Assembly (NCBI RefSeq): GCF_003573695.1
Contig: NC_039358.1
Location: 98,828,117 to 98,892,116 of the forward strand
Source of the DNA: Papaver somniferum
Taxonomy: Eukaryota; Streptophyta; Magnoliopsida; Ranunculales; Papaveraceae
Direction: 5' to 3'
Length of the DNA stretch: 64,000 nucleotides
Shown here: positions 21,954 through 33,789 of the stretch, one piece after another
Position numbering within the stretch: position 1 is the stretch's first letter
Layout of the letters: the number at the start of each line of letters is the position of its first letter
The notes under the pieces: generated by a model
What the model saw: only the letters and a program-made list of their open reading frames with translations
Told to the model about the DNA's origin: nothing
Databases searched by the model: none
Made by a program: the position numbers and the translations under genes

Positions 21954-24523
21954 TGATCGCTGTCGTATGCGTCAAAAATAATATTACTTTCTCACAACTT
22001 AAAATATAAAATATAGCAAGGGTAAGAAAGGATTGTTCCCACAGAGAGGACTAGGTTGTCAATATATTTTCGGTTTCCTAAAGGTAACAAGGGGGGTTTT
22101 CTGATTTTTAATAAACCAGACAAATATAAAAGCAAAGAAACAAATAAAACAAATCAAATTAAGTATGCGAAAGTATTGGTTAATGATTTCGTTTTCATTC
22201 ATTAACATGTTCTTGTCATAATAACCAGAATTGATATTTAATCTCTCATTATCAAAGGCCCTAGGATACCTTGATCGCAAGAATATCCCGCTAATTTCCT
22301 CTTGTCATCAACAAACACATTAAAAGATGCGAATATGAATTCTACCTAAGAGAACAACCTAACGTGTAAAAGCACTAATCAAGTTTAATTCCCTAGATGC
22401 ACTAAGTTCAATGAAATCAGGCCAATCAAAGCAATCGAACGTGTAAAAGCACTAATCCGATTTAACAAAGGTCAAGGTTCACATATGGTTACTAGGATAT
22501 ATCACTACAAGCAATAACCATATTTGTGCTACTTGTATTCAAGATGCATCACTTTTACGTATGAAACACCCTAAACTAGCATTAGATGTGAATACGAGTT
22601 CAATCAATTGGCCACTCAACTAAACAAATATTCAAATCATACATGGCGATAAATATAGTGAATCAGGATCGATAATTATGAGACAAAACTAATTTATTAA
22701 TAAAATAAGCATGCTTTGTGAAATCAAATTAATCCATAACCAATAATAAGATTAACTACTCATATCAATGGAGTTCATAACAAGAAGGAAGAGAAAACCT
22801 ATCATGTTTCAAAACCCTAGAACAAAGTAGAAGAAGAGATAAGATCCCTAGGTTTAGAGAAAGACTTTTCTATTTATATGCTTCTCCCAATCCAAAAGGA
22901 TGCTCTTTCAAACTTTAGGTCTTAACCCATCTTCAAGTGGTCCACCAAGCCCATGTGTGAGAAATATGTCTCTGGAATTTTGGGTCCAAAATTGGCAGCC
23001 GGATTGCTGACGTTATCGCCGGAATCTTACCGGAACTTTCACCGCCGGTCTCCTGAGAACCGCCGCCGGATAGCTGAGTTCAGTCGACATTGGTAGAATA
23101 TTCCGATAGATTCCGTTACAGTTAACCGCTGACCAAACGGTCTTCTGTTAGTCAACTGGGTCAAGGCAGATGGTGAGTTAGCCTCTAGTCAGCTTCTGAG
23201 TCAGGCTGATTCGGCTTACTCATTGAGTCATTTAGAAGGATCGGTCATCGGACTCGTCTGGAACAGTCATCGCCGGCACCGATTCGACTCGCCTGAGCAG
23301 AAAAAAGGACAGAGTTTCCTCTGTTTTTACGACGATTCTCAGGCCATTTTAGCTCCATTCCCTGCGACAATCCTAACATACATCTAAGTGCAATCAACAG
23401 CTTCATTCTCTTCTACCAGCTATTCATAGTAGCATCACTTCAGCATTCATCCTGGCTATATCTCTTCATATGCAACTCACCAACAAACCCATTCAATTAC
23501 AACCAGAAGCTGCTCTTGATTCACTGCAATATTTCATTCATTCCCTGTATCATTCCTGCTAGATTCTTTGAACCCAACCGACCCTCTCTTCAATTCTTCT
23601 CTGAAGTCTCAAATCGAAGCCAACCATCTACATCTCAGATTCGACAGCAGCATCTTCACAACTGAATTCAACCAAAACCCATCTTCCATTCACTGCTTCA
23701 CTCAACGACTGTAGCTCTATCTTCTTTAATCTCAGATTCAAACACCCATTCTCAATCGATGGCAGCAACAATCCAAATCTCGATCTGAACCTCATCTTCT
23801 TCTATTGGCCGTTGAACCCATTACAACAAATAGTACCATAATCATCATTTTCTTGCTCGAATCTTCATCTGAGCCCGAGTTGAACAACACCTATCTTCTG
23901 ATTGACAAAATCCCAGCCTCAATTTCACAGATTCAAGATCATTCTCCTCAACAGCAAACCTCAACATTTGCATCTCAGATTCAACCAAAAACCTATTAAA
24001 TCATGGTGGCAACTAGCTGTTCTTCCTTCTTGTTTTCACTTTCTAATCGATTCCAGCAAACCCTTCTCTGTTCTTCATATAACTCGTTCAATTCTTCCCA
24101 AAACCTAGAGCAATCTCCCATGAATATCTCCAGCGGCTTCAGTAGAGGAACAAAGGAAAAGAGAAAAGAAGAATATCTCTTCTTGATTCGACCTAATCAG
24201 GGCTTTAAAAGAGGGACGTTTATTTGCACCCACTATGCCTGGATCCAACCACCCAATGGCAGTCCCTTAACCTTAGCTGGTCTGTGTTTAACACTCCTCC
24301 AAAAGCGATGCCCTTAACTGTGACTCGGCTCCCGGTAGTGTTTTCCTGAAATGACAATGTTGCACTTCTTTCCCAATTTTGTATGATTTATCCTTCTTTT
24401 CTTCTGCATGACTCCAAAGTAGCTATAAAACTCAAATACAATCATAAGATACATAATTTACAAGAAAAATAGCAAAGAAAGCATAAATACTAAATATAAA
24501 TTATGTGTTTTAGACACCTATCA
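21954..24523 (-). mobile_element. Element D: gypsy solo LTR, 2570 bp, with 5-bp TSD GCTCT
   Basis: The sequence between two copies of GCTCT (21949-21953 and 24524-24528) starts TGATCGCTG and ends CACCTATCA. Read on the minus strand it begins TGATAGGTGTC, resembling the starts of B (TGATAGACGC) and A (TGATGAGTGC). It ends in a region with CCTCTCTGTGGGAACAATCC, as common near the 3' end of Athila/Tat-like LTRs. It has no primer site, polypurine tract, second LTR or pol. Such a structure arises by recombination between the two LTRs of one insertion. Confidence 0.75.
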
Positions 24524-24913
24524 GCTCTTAGGATGGTTTGCTAAAAATGCAAACTTAGGTATTTATAGACCAAGTATGTTTGAACATCAAGGAATTTCCA
24601 AAACCGAAAATATTCTCAAGATATGCAATGAATAACAAGATTCGGTTTTCATAATTCCAATAAAATCTTGTCCAATATTTCAGAAATCTCTCAATAGAAA
24701 ATCTCCAATTAGTAAATGCACATTATTAATTTTTATTCTCTAGCGATATGCATTTAATTGCTGGTAATTAAAGCATATTTAACCAATAACCTTAATTAAA
24801 AGATTCTCAATTTATTTCGGCACAAGATCTCCTTAAGTACGAAGGAATATCTTTGAACAATAAATGATAAGAGTTGTTGCTCGTGTTCAAAGTATGTGAA
24901 AAGGAGAGGGTAC

Positions 24914-26395
24914 TGATAGACGCATTTATGTGTCTAATTTGTCCTCAATGTTTCGTATTATTAGTACTTGTTTTCGTCCTTATTATGGTGTTTTGTGTGT
25001 TTGTAGGTATTTTTGGAAAATAATTATTGTTGGAAAATTCGGCTCGAAAAGTTGCACGGAGCACCCCCAGGTCACCCCCAAGGCAGCTGCTATTCGCACC
25101 CCAGTTCTGGTTAGGGGGGAGGACATCTTCTTCCCAAATTCAAAAACCAAAAATTGGCGGGAAAAAAATACTATCAACTCGCAGATGTTTTGTTGGAATT
25201 TTAGAACGTGTTCTAGGGCGATTCAATGGCTGATTTTTGGTAGGAAGTTGTGATATGTCCTAGCAAACACGTTTTGGGCTTTTTGGTTCGATCAAATTTG
25301 GCCAGAATTAGCTGGATAATTCACGGAATGCAAAACAGGGAAACACGGGTTGGACATGGGATTGGAGAAGATTTGAGCGTGTTCTGCTCATGCATGAGGG
25401 CTCTAGCAACATTGTGGGTCGTGTGTAAACATTTCTAGAGTGACCAGGATGGTAATCTACGCGTGAGAAGCTAAATCAGGGAAGAAAATATTCCCAGAAT
25501 ATTTTTTCATCAAACCGAGTTAAGAGAGAATTATCTCGAGTTATAGCGAGACTTCTTGATCCTGTGGAGTAATATAGAGTGATGGGGACTCATAGAAGAG
25601 GAGAGAGAATTGGGAGAGGTTTATAGCACTACATAGCAAGAAAATTGGAGTTGCAGAGATTCTGGTTCTGCTGCTGCTGCTGCTCGAGGAGGAAGAAGAA
25701 GAGGAAGAACAGACTACCAAAGGCAGTTGTTTAGCAACAAAGACAACGACTGTCGTTTGTGGGTCATAGTTTTCCAACGACAACAACACTTCATCTCTAT
25801 CGTTGATTCTGGACGCCTTCTGTGGGTCGCAGAATCCTGTGTTATATCATTTTCTTGTCTTTCTCTTCAATGTAAAACACTTTTGAGCATCAATGAAATA
25901 TTTTGAGAGGTTTTTCATCATAAGTAGCTAAACCCAATCCCAGGGGTGACAGAGGAAGCCATTCTCACAATAATTATGTGGTAATCTCTATTTTTTATGC
26001 AATATTTTTATGTGATTAATTGCATTGATAAAAATGAATTAAATGATTTTTATTAATCAACTGTGTTTTCCCTTGATAATGCATGCTTAATTTTAGACTC
26101 TTGATGCATTATACTTGTGATTCACATTTGATATTTTGGAAATCTGCTTTTGGCAATATTTTGAATCAAACCAATTATTTAAATTGCATAGTAAAAAAAA
26201 TATTAGATCATATAAGTATTGTTGAATGGTGGAATCTTAAACCCCTATTTGTTCATAAAATTTCACATCACTTTGCTATTTAATTTTGCTACATTCTTAA
26301 GTTTTAAAAAAAAAAATCTAAAAATTTTATTCCCTTCACAAATCTGAAAAGAACCCATTTTTACCACTATCACTACAACCATTTGAAATACATCA
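24914..26395 (+). repeat. 5' LTR of element B (1482 bp)
   Basis: Starts TGATAGACGC after GGTAC (possible TSD, partner outside the window) and ends AAATACATCA, five bases before the primer site. It contains a CTG run (near 25670) and GAAGAAGAAG. The assignment rests on the TG...CA ends and the adjoining primer site, since the 3' LTR is not in the window. Confidence 0.75.
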
Positions 26396-26401
26396 AATTT
26401 T

Positions 26402-26417
26402 TGGCGTCGCCGACGCG
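26402..26417 (+). promoter_or_regulatory. Primer binding site of element B
   Basis: TGGCGTCGCCGACGCG resembles the TGGCGCCGTTGCCGGGG-type site of plant gypsy elements with several substitutions; compare the cleaner copy in element A (39013-39029). It has probably decayed since insertion. Confidence 0.65.
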
Positions 26418-27671
26418 TATTTGTGCTTAGGTAGAATTTTTAGGTTTTTATTATTTTTTATTATTTTCATTTGTTCCTCTTTACGTTTCTTTGTTTGTGT
26501 CTTTGATTTGCAGGTTTGAAGATTGGACACTAAGGACTTGGAACAAAGCTCAAAGCTAAAAGAAAAGAAAAAAAGAAGTCAAATAATTTTTTAGGATTTA
26601 GTTTTATTATTATTTTTTTTTTAATTTTTAATTTTTTTTTAGAATTGAAATAGGAAATTTTTGTAATATTTTTGCACTTTACTTTGGACATTTGGACAAT
26701 TTGTTTTTTTTTTTTTAAACCCTACGAAAGGGTACCCTTAAATACAAACTGTTTGCAAGGAAGGACGACGATTACAATATCGTCTCGGCCCCTCGGGTTC
26801 GTACACGACATAGGAGTCGTGGCCCGAGTCGACTTCAGTGGTTCTTCGCCCGTCTGGTACGGGAGGTAAGTCTTTCGAAACACCCGCGAATCTCCTGCAA
26901 GCGGGTTTACTGTATGCCTTAAGGTTATTATATGTTGAGGACTGAACCAGTTGCTTTAAATTCCTAGTAAAGGGAAAGGACTGGCCATACAAGATAAGGG
27001 TTCGGATTTCATCACCGTTCTCTTCTTGCCCGCCTTAGGAAAACGAAACCAAACGCGAACCTAAGCCTAAAATTTTGAATAGAACGAGACCTATAAGGTA
27101 ACGAGCTTAATAGGACAGTCATTCGAAAAATATTGGTTACTCTTTTGAGCATACTTCGAAGTTTAGGATGGTTTCTGTGAGTTGAGTGCGTGACTGCGCC
27201 GCCTTGAATACCGGTGAGGCCTTGGGTATCAAAGCTCCACTGAGCTTCCCTCGCCTCTATTCAACTCACTTCGACTCGTACTGATTCCAGAGAATTTTCT
27301 CAGATTGTAACGAATTCCTTTTCGAAGGATTAGAAGCTGGTCTAGAAACAATCTAAGTGGAGCCATCATGCTTTTTGTTTGCTAGAAATTTTTAGGTTTG
27401 ATTTGGTGGAGTCGGCCTGCTGTGTGTTTGCTTAGAACCTCCCTTCCTTAGGATTTTTGTTTGTGTATGCCAAGAGCGCTCGATTCCTTTACAGAGCGTG
27501 CTTGGAAAAGAGATAATTTTGGCCGTTTGATTAGTGACGAGCCTAAAAGATCTTCTTGTGGAAGCGGGGAGCTCGAAGACTCTTCTTTTGAGAGCCCCGT
27601 TTTTGGAAACTTCAGTTTTGAGAACCTATCTCTTCGTGAGGAAAGTACCCCTAGTACTTCTTGTGCCACTG
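26418..27671 (+). other. Untranslated leader of element B
   Basis: About 1.25 kb between primer site and gag. The first part is T-rich with long homopolymers (26590-26720), the rest is of mixed composition. A 27467-27706 frame (MPRALDSFTERAWKR...) overlaps the gag start out of frame. It could be an upstream extension of gag separated by an indel, or a chance frame. Confidence 0.5.
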
Positions 27672-28990
27672 ATGGCAACTTTGAAAGATTACATGTTCCC
27701 AACTAGGTCCAACCGAGCTTCGTGCATTAAATTGCCAGCCACTACGGCTAATTTCGAGATAAAACCTAGTATTCTTCAGATGATCCCTATATACTTAGGA
27801 AAGGATGATGAGAACCCTTATTTTCATATTAGAGACTTTGAGGAAATTTGTGGGACAATTAGAATAAAAGACCTTACTGATGAGGTCTTGAAACTTAAGA
27901 TGTTTCCCTTTTCCTTGAGAGATAAAGCCAAGACCTGGCTAAACAACCTACCATCTGAATCCATTGAAACATGGCAGGAACTTATTGCTGCTTTCTATAT
28001 GAAATTCTACCCTAAGCATAAAACTGCAGCTGTTAGGCAGAGAAAATTAGTGCTAGTATGCAACAAGAGGGAGAATCTCTTTATAGGTTTTTAGAGAGAT
28101 TCAATGATCTCCTATCCCAGTGTCCTCACCATGGATTTGATAAGATGAAACTTGTAGAGATTATTTATAATGGTTTAGACTATTCGACCAAAGCCATGGT
28201 CGAGTCTATGTGCGCTGGTGAGTTCACTAGTAAAAATGCTGATGATGCTTTTACCTTCTTAGGAGCTATCGCTGAAAAATCCCAACAGTGGGAGTCTTGT
28301 GTTGAACCCCCTAAAAGACTCTTGGTCAATAGAAGTAGCACCAATATGGTAGATACGAGTTTTGCGTCAGATGCTAAGTTTGCTGCTTTATCTAGAAGGT
28401 TAGAAGCATTGGAAATGGGTCAATCTAAAAATAAGTCCCTTGTTGAACCTAATAGAGCCTCTCAAGTCTCTAGTTGTGGAATAGAGCCCGATAACTCATT
28501 CTGGGAAGGTCAGGTTAGTGAAGAGCAAGCTCATGCTGTCTATAACAATGCTAGGTTTGAAAACCGTCAGAAGTTTGACCCCTACTCAGAGACCTACAAC
28601 CCTGGTTGGAGAAACCATCCTAATTTCTCTTGGTCTAAGGGCCAGAATCAAGGCCAGTCTAGTAATCTCTCAGCCTCCCCCAGGTTTTGGTTATACTAAG
28701 AACTCTTCAGGTCAGACCCAGAACCCATCTGAGAATAGAATAACTAGCTTAGAGGAAACCCTTAGTATATTAAGGAAGAGCCAGGAGATGCTATCACAAA
28801 GCCAGGAAATGTTAGTAAAAAGCCAGGGTAATTTTCAAGAGGAAACCAAACAGAATTTTAAGAATAGTGCCCAGTCTTTTGCTAAATTAGAGCTTCAAGT
28901 CGGCCAAATAGCTAAGTTTATCAATGAGAGAGAAGAAGGAAGGTTCCCTAGTCATACTGATCCTAACCCTAGAGGAGAAAATCGTACAAT
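27672..28990 (+). pseudogene. gag of element B, frameshifted
   Basis: Capsid polyprotein of an Athila element. The ATG at 27672 gives MATLKDYMFPTRS..., matching the start of gag in element A. The capsid-like region follows (LRDKAKTWLNNLPSESI, TWQELIAAFYMKF, QCPHHGFDKMKLVEIIYNGL). The frame breaks near 28055 and again near 28680, where it passes into a Gln/Ser-rich coiled segment with repeated SQEMLSQSQEML. Another break near 28990 separates it from protease. No zinc knuckle was seen. Confidence 0.8.
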
Positions 28991-28993
28991 CAT

Positions 28994-30252
28994 GTGAACT
29001 CTGTTACAACCCTTAGGAGTGGAAAGAAAGTTGATAATAAGGTCGACATACCTGAAAGTGAACATGCTGTAGTTCACCCTTATGAGCCAGAAAATGAGGA
29101 GACTGATAGAGTCTCCAAAGAGACCAATGAGGGTCCTGATGAGCCCGGCTTTGTTCCCAGAGCCCCGTTCCCCCAGCTGCTAGTTCCGACTAAGAGGGAG
29201 TCCAACTTTAATGATATATTGGAGGTTTTTAAGCAGGTTAATATCAACCTTCCATTATTAGATGCAATTAGGCAGATTCCCTCTTATGCCAAGTTCCTTA
29301 AGGACTTGTGTACGCGAAAGCGTAAGCTCAGTGTCCAGAAGAAAGCCTTCATAGCTAGTCATGTGAGTTCTATTATTCAGAATACCACTACTCCTAAGTA
29401 TAAAGACCCAGGGTCCCCTACCATTGCTTGTACAATAGGTAAGTACCGTGTTGAGAAAGCGTTGCTTGACTTAGGAGCCAGTGTGAACTTACTGCCATAC
29501 CATGTGTACCTTAAGCTAGGACTTGGTGAGATGAAACCTACACAGATGACACTTCAGTTAGCTGATAGGTCCGTTAAAATTCCTCGTGGTGTGATCGAGG
29601 ATGTTCTCATAGAGGTCGACAAGTTATATATCCGGTGGATTTTGTTATCCTAGATACCCAACCTGTCCCTGACCCAGAGAACCAAATACCAGTGATTTTA
29701 GGTCGCCCGTTTTTAGCTACATCCAATGCGATCATTAACTGTCGAAATGGTATTATGAATTTGTCTTTTGGTAATATGACTATTGAGCTGAACATTTTTA
29801 ATATTAGTAAGCTACCCTCTGAACTAGATGACTCGAATATAGAAGAGGTGAACATGATAGGAACATTAGTCGAGGAGTCATTACCAAACACTTTGTTAGA
29901 AGATCCATTAGAGAAATGCCTAGCTCACTTTGGGATTGATTTTGATGATGATAAGGTGATTAATGAGGTGAATGCTTTGTTAGATTCAACCCCTTTGTTA
30001 GATACTAGTAATGGATGGAAACCTAAGTTCGAACCACTACCAGTTTCTAAGTCTACCCTAGTTCCTTCTTTAGAAGAGCCTCCTAAGTTGGACCTAAAAC
30101 CATTGCCAGATACCCTGAAGTATGTGTTTTTAGGCCCGTCTGAGACTTTACCTGTGATTGTTTCTTCCGACTTGGATAGAGATCAGGAAAGTAGGCTAGT
30201 AACCGTCCTTCAAAACAACAAGGAAGCTTTAGGGTGGACCATCAGACATTAA
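28994..30252 (+). pseudogene. Protease and linker region of element B
   Basis: Contains the VTTLRSGK junction segment, a conserved helix (FKQVNINLPLLDAIRQIPSYAKFLKDL), the protease active-site block ALLDLGASVNLLPY near 29465 (DLGAS, the Athila form of D[ST]GAS), and after a frameshift near 29635 the VILGRPFLATSNAIINC block. An acidic linker leads to a TAA at 30250 before the reverse transcriptase frame. It would process the polyprotein if the frame were intact. Confidence 0.8.
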
Positions 30253-30274
30253 GGGTATAAGTCCTACTGTTTGT

Positions 30275-31461
30275 ATGCATCAGATCTATTTAGAGGAAGA
30301 CACCAAACCTTCTAGGGAGATGCAACGTCGACTAAACCCCAATATGAAAGAAGTAGTTCGAACTGAGGTTCTTAAGCTATTAGATGCAGGCATTATCTAC
30401 CCTATTTCAGACAGTAAGTGGGTCAGCCCCGTTCAGGTTGTTCCCAAGAAATCTGGTATCACAGTAGTCCAGAATGATAGCAATGAGTTAATCCCGACCC
30501 GAGTGACCACGGATTGGCGTGTTTGTATTGACTATAGGAAATTGAACAAGGTCACTAGGAAGGACCACTTTCCCCTTCCCTTCATCGACCAGATGCTAGA
30601 GAGATTAGCTGGACATAGTCACTACTGCTTTTTAGATGGCTACTCTGGATATAATCATATCGTTATTTCCCCAGAAGACCAGGAGAAAACCACTTTTACC
30701 TGTCCCTTTGGTACCTTTGCGTATAGACGCATGCCTTTCGGGCTATGTAATGCCCCTGCGACTTTTCAGCGTTGCATGATGAGCATATTTTCTGACATGG
30801 TAGAACGGTTCTTAGAGGTCTTTATGGATGATTTTTCAGTGTTTGGTTCGTCTTTCGATGAGTGATTGCATCATTTGTCATTAGTTTTGACTAGGTGTAA
30901 GGAAAAGAATTTAGTGCTTAATTGGGAGAAATGTCACTTTATGGTTCGTTCAGGAATTGTTCTAGGGAATATTGTATTTTCAAAGGGTATAGAGGTAAAT
31001 AGAGCCAAATTTGACCTTATTAAAACTTTACCGGTCCCAAAAACCGTAGATATTAGGTCATTCTTAGGGCATGCTGGTTTTTATCGTCGTTTCATTAAGG
31101 ATTTTAGCTTGATGTCTAAACCTCTTTGCAATTTGCTTGCAAAAGATGTTAAGTTTGTCTTTGATGATGCTTGTTTAGAGGCTTTTGAGAAGCTTAAGTC
31201 ATTACTCACTACCTCCCCCATAGTCCAGGCACCCAACTGGAACCTACCCTTTGAGATCATGTGTGATGCTTCAGATTATGCTATTGGTGTTGTGCTAGGT
31301 CAGCGAGAAAATAAGTTACTTCATGTGATTTACTATGCTAGCAAAACTCTGAATGATGCCCAGTTGAACTATACCACTACTGAGAAGGAACTATTAGCCA
31401 TTGTGTTTTCCGTAGACAAGTCTAGACCCTATCTCTTAGGTTCTAAGATCATCATATATAC
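30275..31461 (+). pseudogene. Reverse transcriptase and first half of RNase H of element B
   Basis: The polymerase domain has MQRRLNPNMKEVV, KSGITVVQND, the WRVCIDYRKLNK block, DGYSGYN, FAYRRMPFGLCNAPATFQ and catalytic MDD in FMDDFSVFG near 30825. A TGA at 30863 is the only stop before RNase H, which begins at [13 protein letters not shown] near 31250. The frame is cut at the IIIYT block by the insertion of A (TSD 31457-31461, TATAC) and resumes at 46578 with DHAALKYLL. The A insertion therefore separates the two halves of the catalytic domain. Confidence 0.9.
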
Positions 31462-33349
31462 TGGTGTGAAAATGGAAAACACACAAAAACTCTTGCAAGT
31501 ATACAAGGCCAAGTTTTAGTATAGAAGGTAAGCAAGGGGTTAGTCCACAGGGAGTGGGAGAATAAAGAAGTTAAACTATGCTGGCAGATGATGTAAAACA
31601 AGATGCAAGATCACAATGTTATAGTGGCAGTGAAACAAAGAGGGCAAATGGCATGAACCAAGGCTGTGAGCCAAGGGCAGGGGTGAGTTTGTGCACTGAT
31701 TTCAGTGCACAACAGCTTCAAAATGCAAGAAAAACAGGCAAAACAAGCAAGGAGATAAACTGAACAGGAAGCAAAACAGAACTGAATTTAAGTGACTGAA
31801 AAAGGGATTGTGGCTAAGCTAAGGCTTAGAATCCACCTTTGTGTCCTAGCCAAGCAGTGTGATCCTAGGTTGAGTTGAAAATCCTATGCATACATCTAGA
31901 ATGGGAGGAAAAATAATTTGCTAACTAGTTTGCCCCTAGCATTGACTGTCTTTTGACAGAACAATCAATCACAGGCACTATGAGCATTAATCTCTTCCCA
32001 TTGCTCAATCAAAACATACATCAGGATAACTATCCTAGCAATTCACCATTTGACAATGCACTAGGCTTCATCTGAGCCTCAGCCTAATGCAGTTTAGCTC
32101 ATGCTAAACTTGTGAACAACAATAAACATCATACAGGATAATTCAAACAACACACACATAACATTCAAAATAATCAACTGTGATAAAGGGACTGAATTTG
32201 AAATTGTAATTAAAATTTCTTCAAATGTCTACTGGCTAGTCCAGAGCTGCCCCAATTTCACAACCCCTAACACCCTTTTATAGTTACAGCCCAAAAAAAA
32301 CTAAAATCCCCAAATCAGTAAAATTAGGGTTTTACAAAAAATCCTTACCTAATCTCTGAAAACGATTGATATCTCTCACCCATGCTTCCTTGTCGTCTGC
32401 CGATACTACCCATGCCTTCGATTTATTCTCTAACTTCACCTATTTCATCAACTCCTAACCTAGGGTTTCTGTGAGATGAAACGATTAGGAGGTGATGTAA
32501 TAAGTGGCTAGAAAAGTAGGTCTAAGTGATGATGGCTCGAGTGGTGATGGTTGAATGATTTGGGGGGAGAAGATGGTGGAGTGATTTGGGGGAGAAGATG
32601 GTGGTGATGGAGACAGCGTCGCTGTTTCAGAAGAGGGGAAGAAGGAGATGGCTCGATGGGTTTTGGCAGAAGGGTGCGTTTGGTGCGGGGAATAGGGTTA
32701 GGTTGCTTAGGTGTTAAACGGGATCATCAAATTTGATGTTTTGTGAAGGGAATCCGTGGGATGATAACTTCTGAAACGGATCTAACGGCGAGATGGAGAC
32801 AGATTATGAGCGACCGTTGGATGCAAAAATACAACGAAACTAACGGCTCAAGATGGAGTTAGGTGTTGTAGTGTTGGTAAGGTGCATCGAAATCTGATGC
32901 ATGATGACGCAGCGACCGTTGGATGATGGAATGGATCCAATCTTACGGTTAAGAAGGAAAACGGGTTTGGGTATTGAATTTTGGGTTTAGGATATGGATT
33001 TGGGCTTAGGAATTGGATTTGGGCTTAGGTAATCTTGAGCCCACTTCTTCTTTAAGAACAATTTCTTCCTTTTTAAGCCCATTTTTATCCTTGAGTCTTC
33101 CATAACACATTCTTCACTTCTTTTCCGCTAGAGATTCCACCAGCTTTCTCCCGTGTCTTTGCTCTTTTGGCTCCGCAACTCATCTAGTCTTTATTTAGTA
33201 CCTAAAAATACAAAATTAATTAATAAAAATATTTATTCTTGAAAACAATGAAAATACAGAATATGGGATAAAATGTAGAATTAATGCACAAAAGATGAGT
33301 TAAATGCCAAGAAAAATATATAGAAATATGCACTTTTTAGCACTCATCA
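31462..33349 (-). repeat. 3' LTR of element A (1888 bp)
   Basis: On the plus strand it reads TGGTGTGAAAATGG ... GCACTCATCA. It is nearly identical to 39036-40543 joined to 46193-46572. A 61-residue frame at 31578-31763, repeated at 39152-39337, is a by-product of LTR duplication and has no protein features. Confidence 0.93.
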
Positions 33350-33389
33350 AATACCCCCAAACCTGAATTTTACTTGTCCTCAAGTAAAA
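33350..33389 (-). promoter_or_regulatory. Polypurine tract and upstream stem-loop of element A
   Basis: Read on the minus strand: stem TTTTACTTG, loop AGGA, stem CAAGTAAAA (33389-33368), then TTCAGGTTTGGGGGTATT up to the LTR. The G-rich tract is the plus-strand primer. The same hairpin and tract occur in element C at 43361-43400. Confidence 0.8.
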
Positions 33390-33789
33390 CAAAACTAAGG
33401 AAATCCTACCTATACCACTGTCGCTGGTCTCTCGAATGCATTTAGCATATGCACTAAGCCTTTTAAACCACTAAGTGTCCCTAGTGGACGAGTGAAGTCT
33501 CGTGAAGGTTTGCTTAGAACGTACCTACAAAGTTCTAGGACAAAATATAAGCTCATATTCCATCAAATGTGACATGTGCAAGTCAGTTTAAGCTCACAGC
33601 AAAATGGAGATGTCAATCTAGCTATCAAAGGCACAATCCTAGCACTGATAACAAATAAAGACATGTGATAAGAGTGTAAAGTGTATCTACACATGTGTAA
33701 AGAAAGATCGGATGTTATGACTACTAATCACCAAAATATAGTTTCTCAGGCTAAGAACCAAGGTCGAAATCTAGCTAGCTGTCCGGACT
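33390..33789 (-). other. 3' non-coding internal region of element A
   Basis: About 400 bases without coding potential, nearly identical to 42955-43360 of element C in opposite orientation (shared GGACAGCTAGCT, TTCTTTACACATGTGTAGATA, ACGAGACTTCACTCG). It abuts the broken integrase stub directly; the deletion breakpoint lies at about 33790-33800. Confidence 0.8.

Larger units (their letters stand above)
20665..24913 (-). repeat. 5' LTR of copia element E, split by solo LTR D and cut by element B
   Basis: On the minus strand the LTR ends in CA at 20665, just before the primer site. It runs to 21953, is interrupted by D (21954-24523 plus duplicated GCTCT), and resumes at 24529-24913, where element B cuts it. 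A TATA-like TCTATAAATACC lies near 24560 (minus). About 1.7 kb of LTR sequence is visible; its 5' start lies beyond B, outside the window. Confidence 0.7.

Noticed and set aside
24003..24317. Possible host gene exons in the pyrimidine-rich part of D
   Set aside because: They lie within the solo LTR bounded by a perfect target duplication; no domain and no consistent splice pattern.
26672..26992. Opposed frames in the leader of B
   Set aside because: Both strands are open over the same GC-richer stretch with no recognisable protein, and the location is the untranslated leader.
31578..31763. 61-residue frame repeated exactly at 39152-39337
   Set aside because: LTR sequence of element A copied at insertion. 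Conservation reflects youth, not selection.
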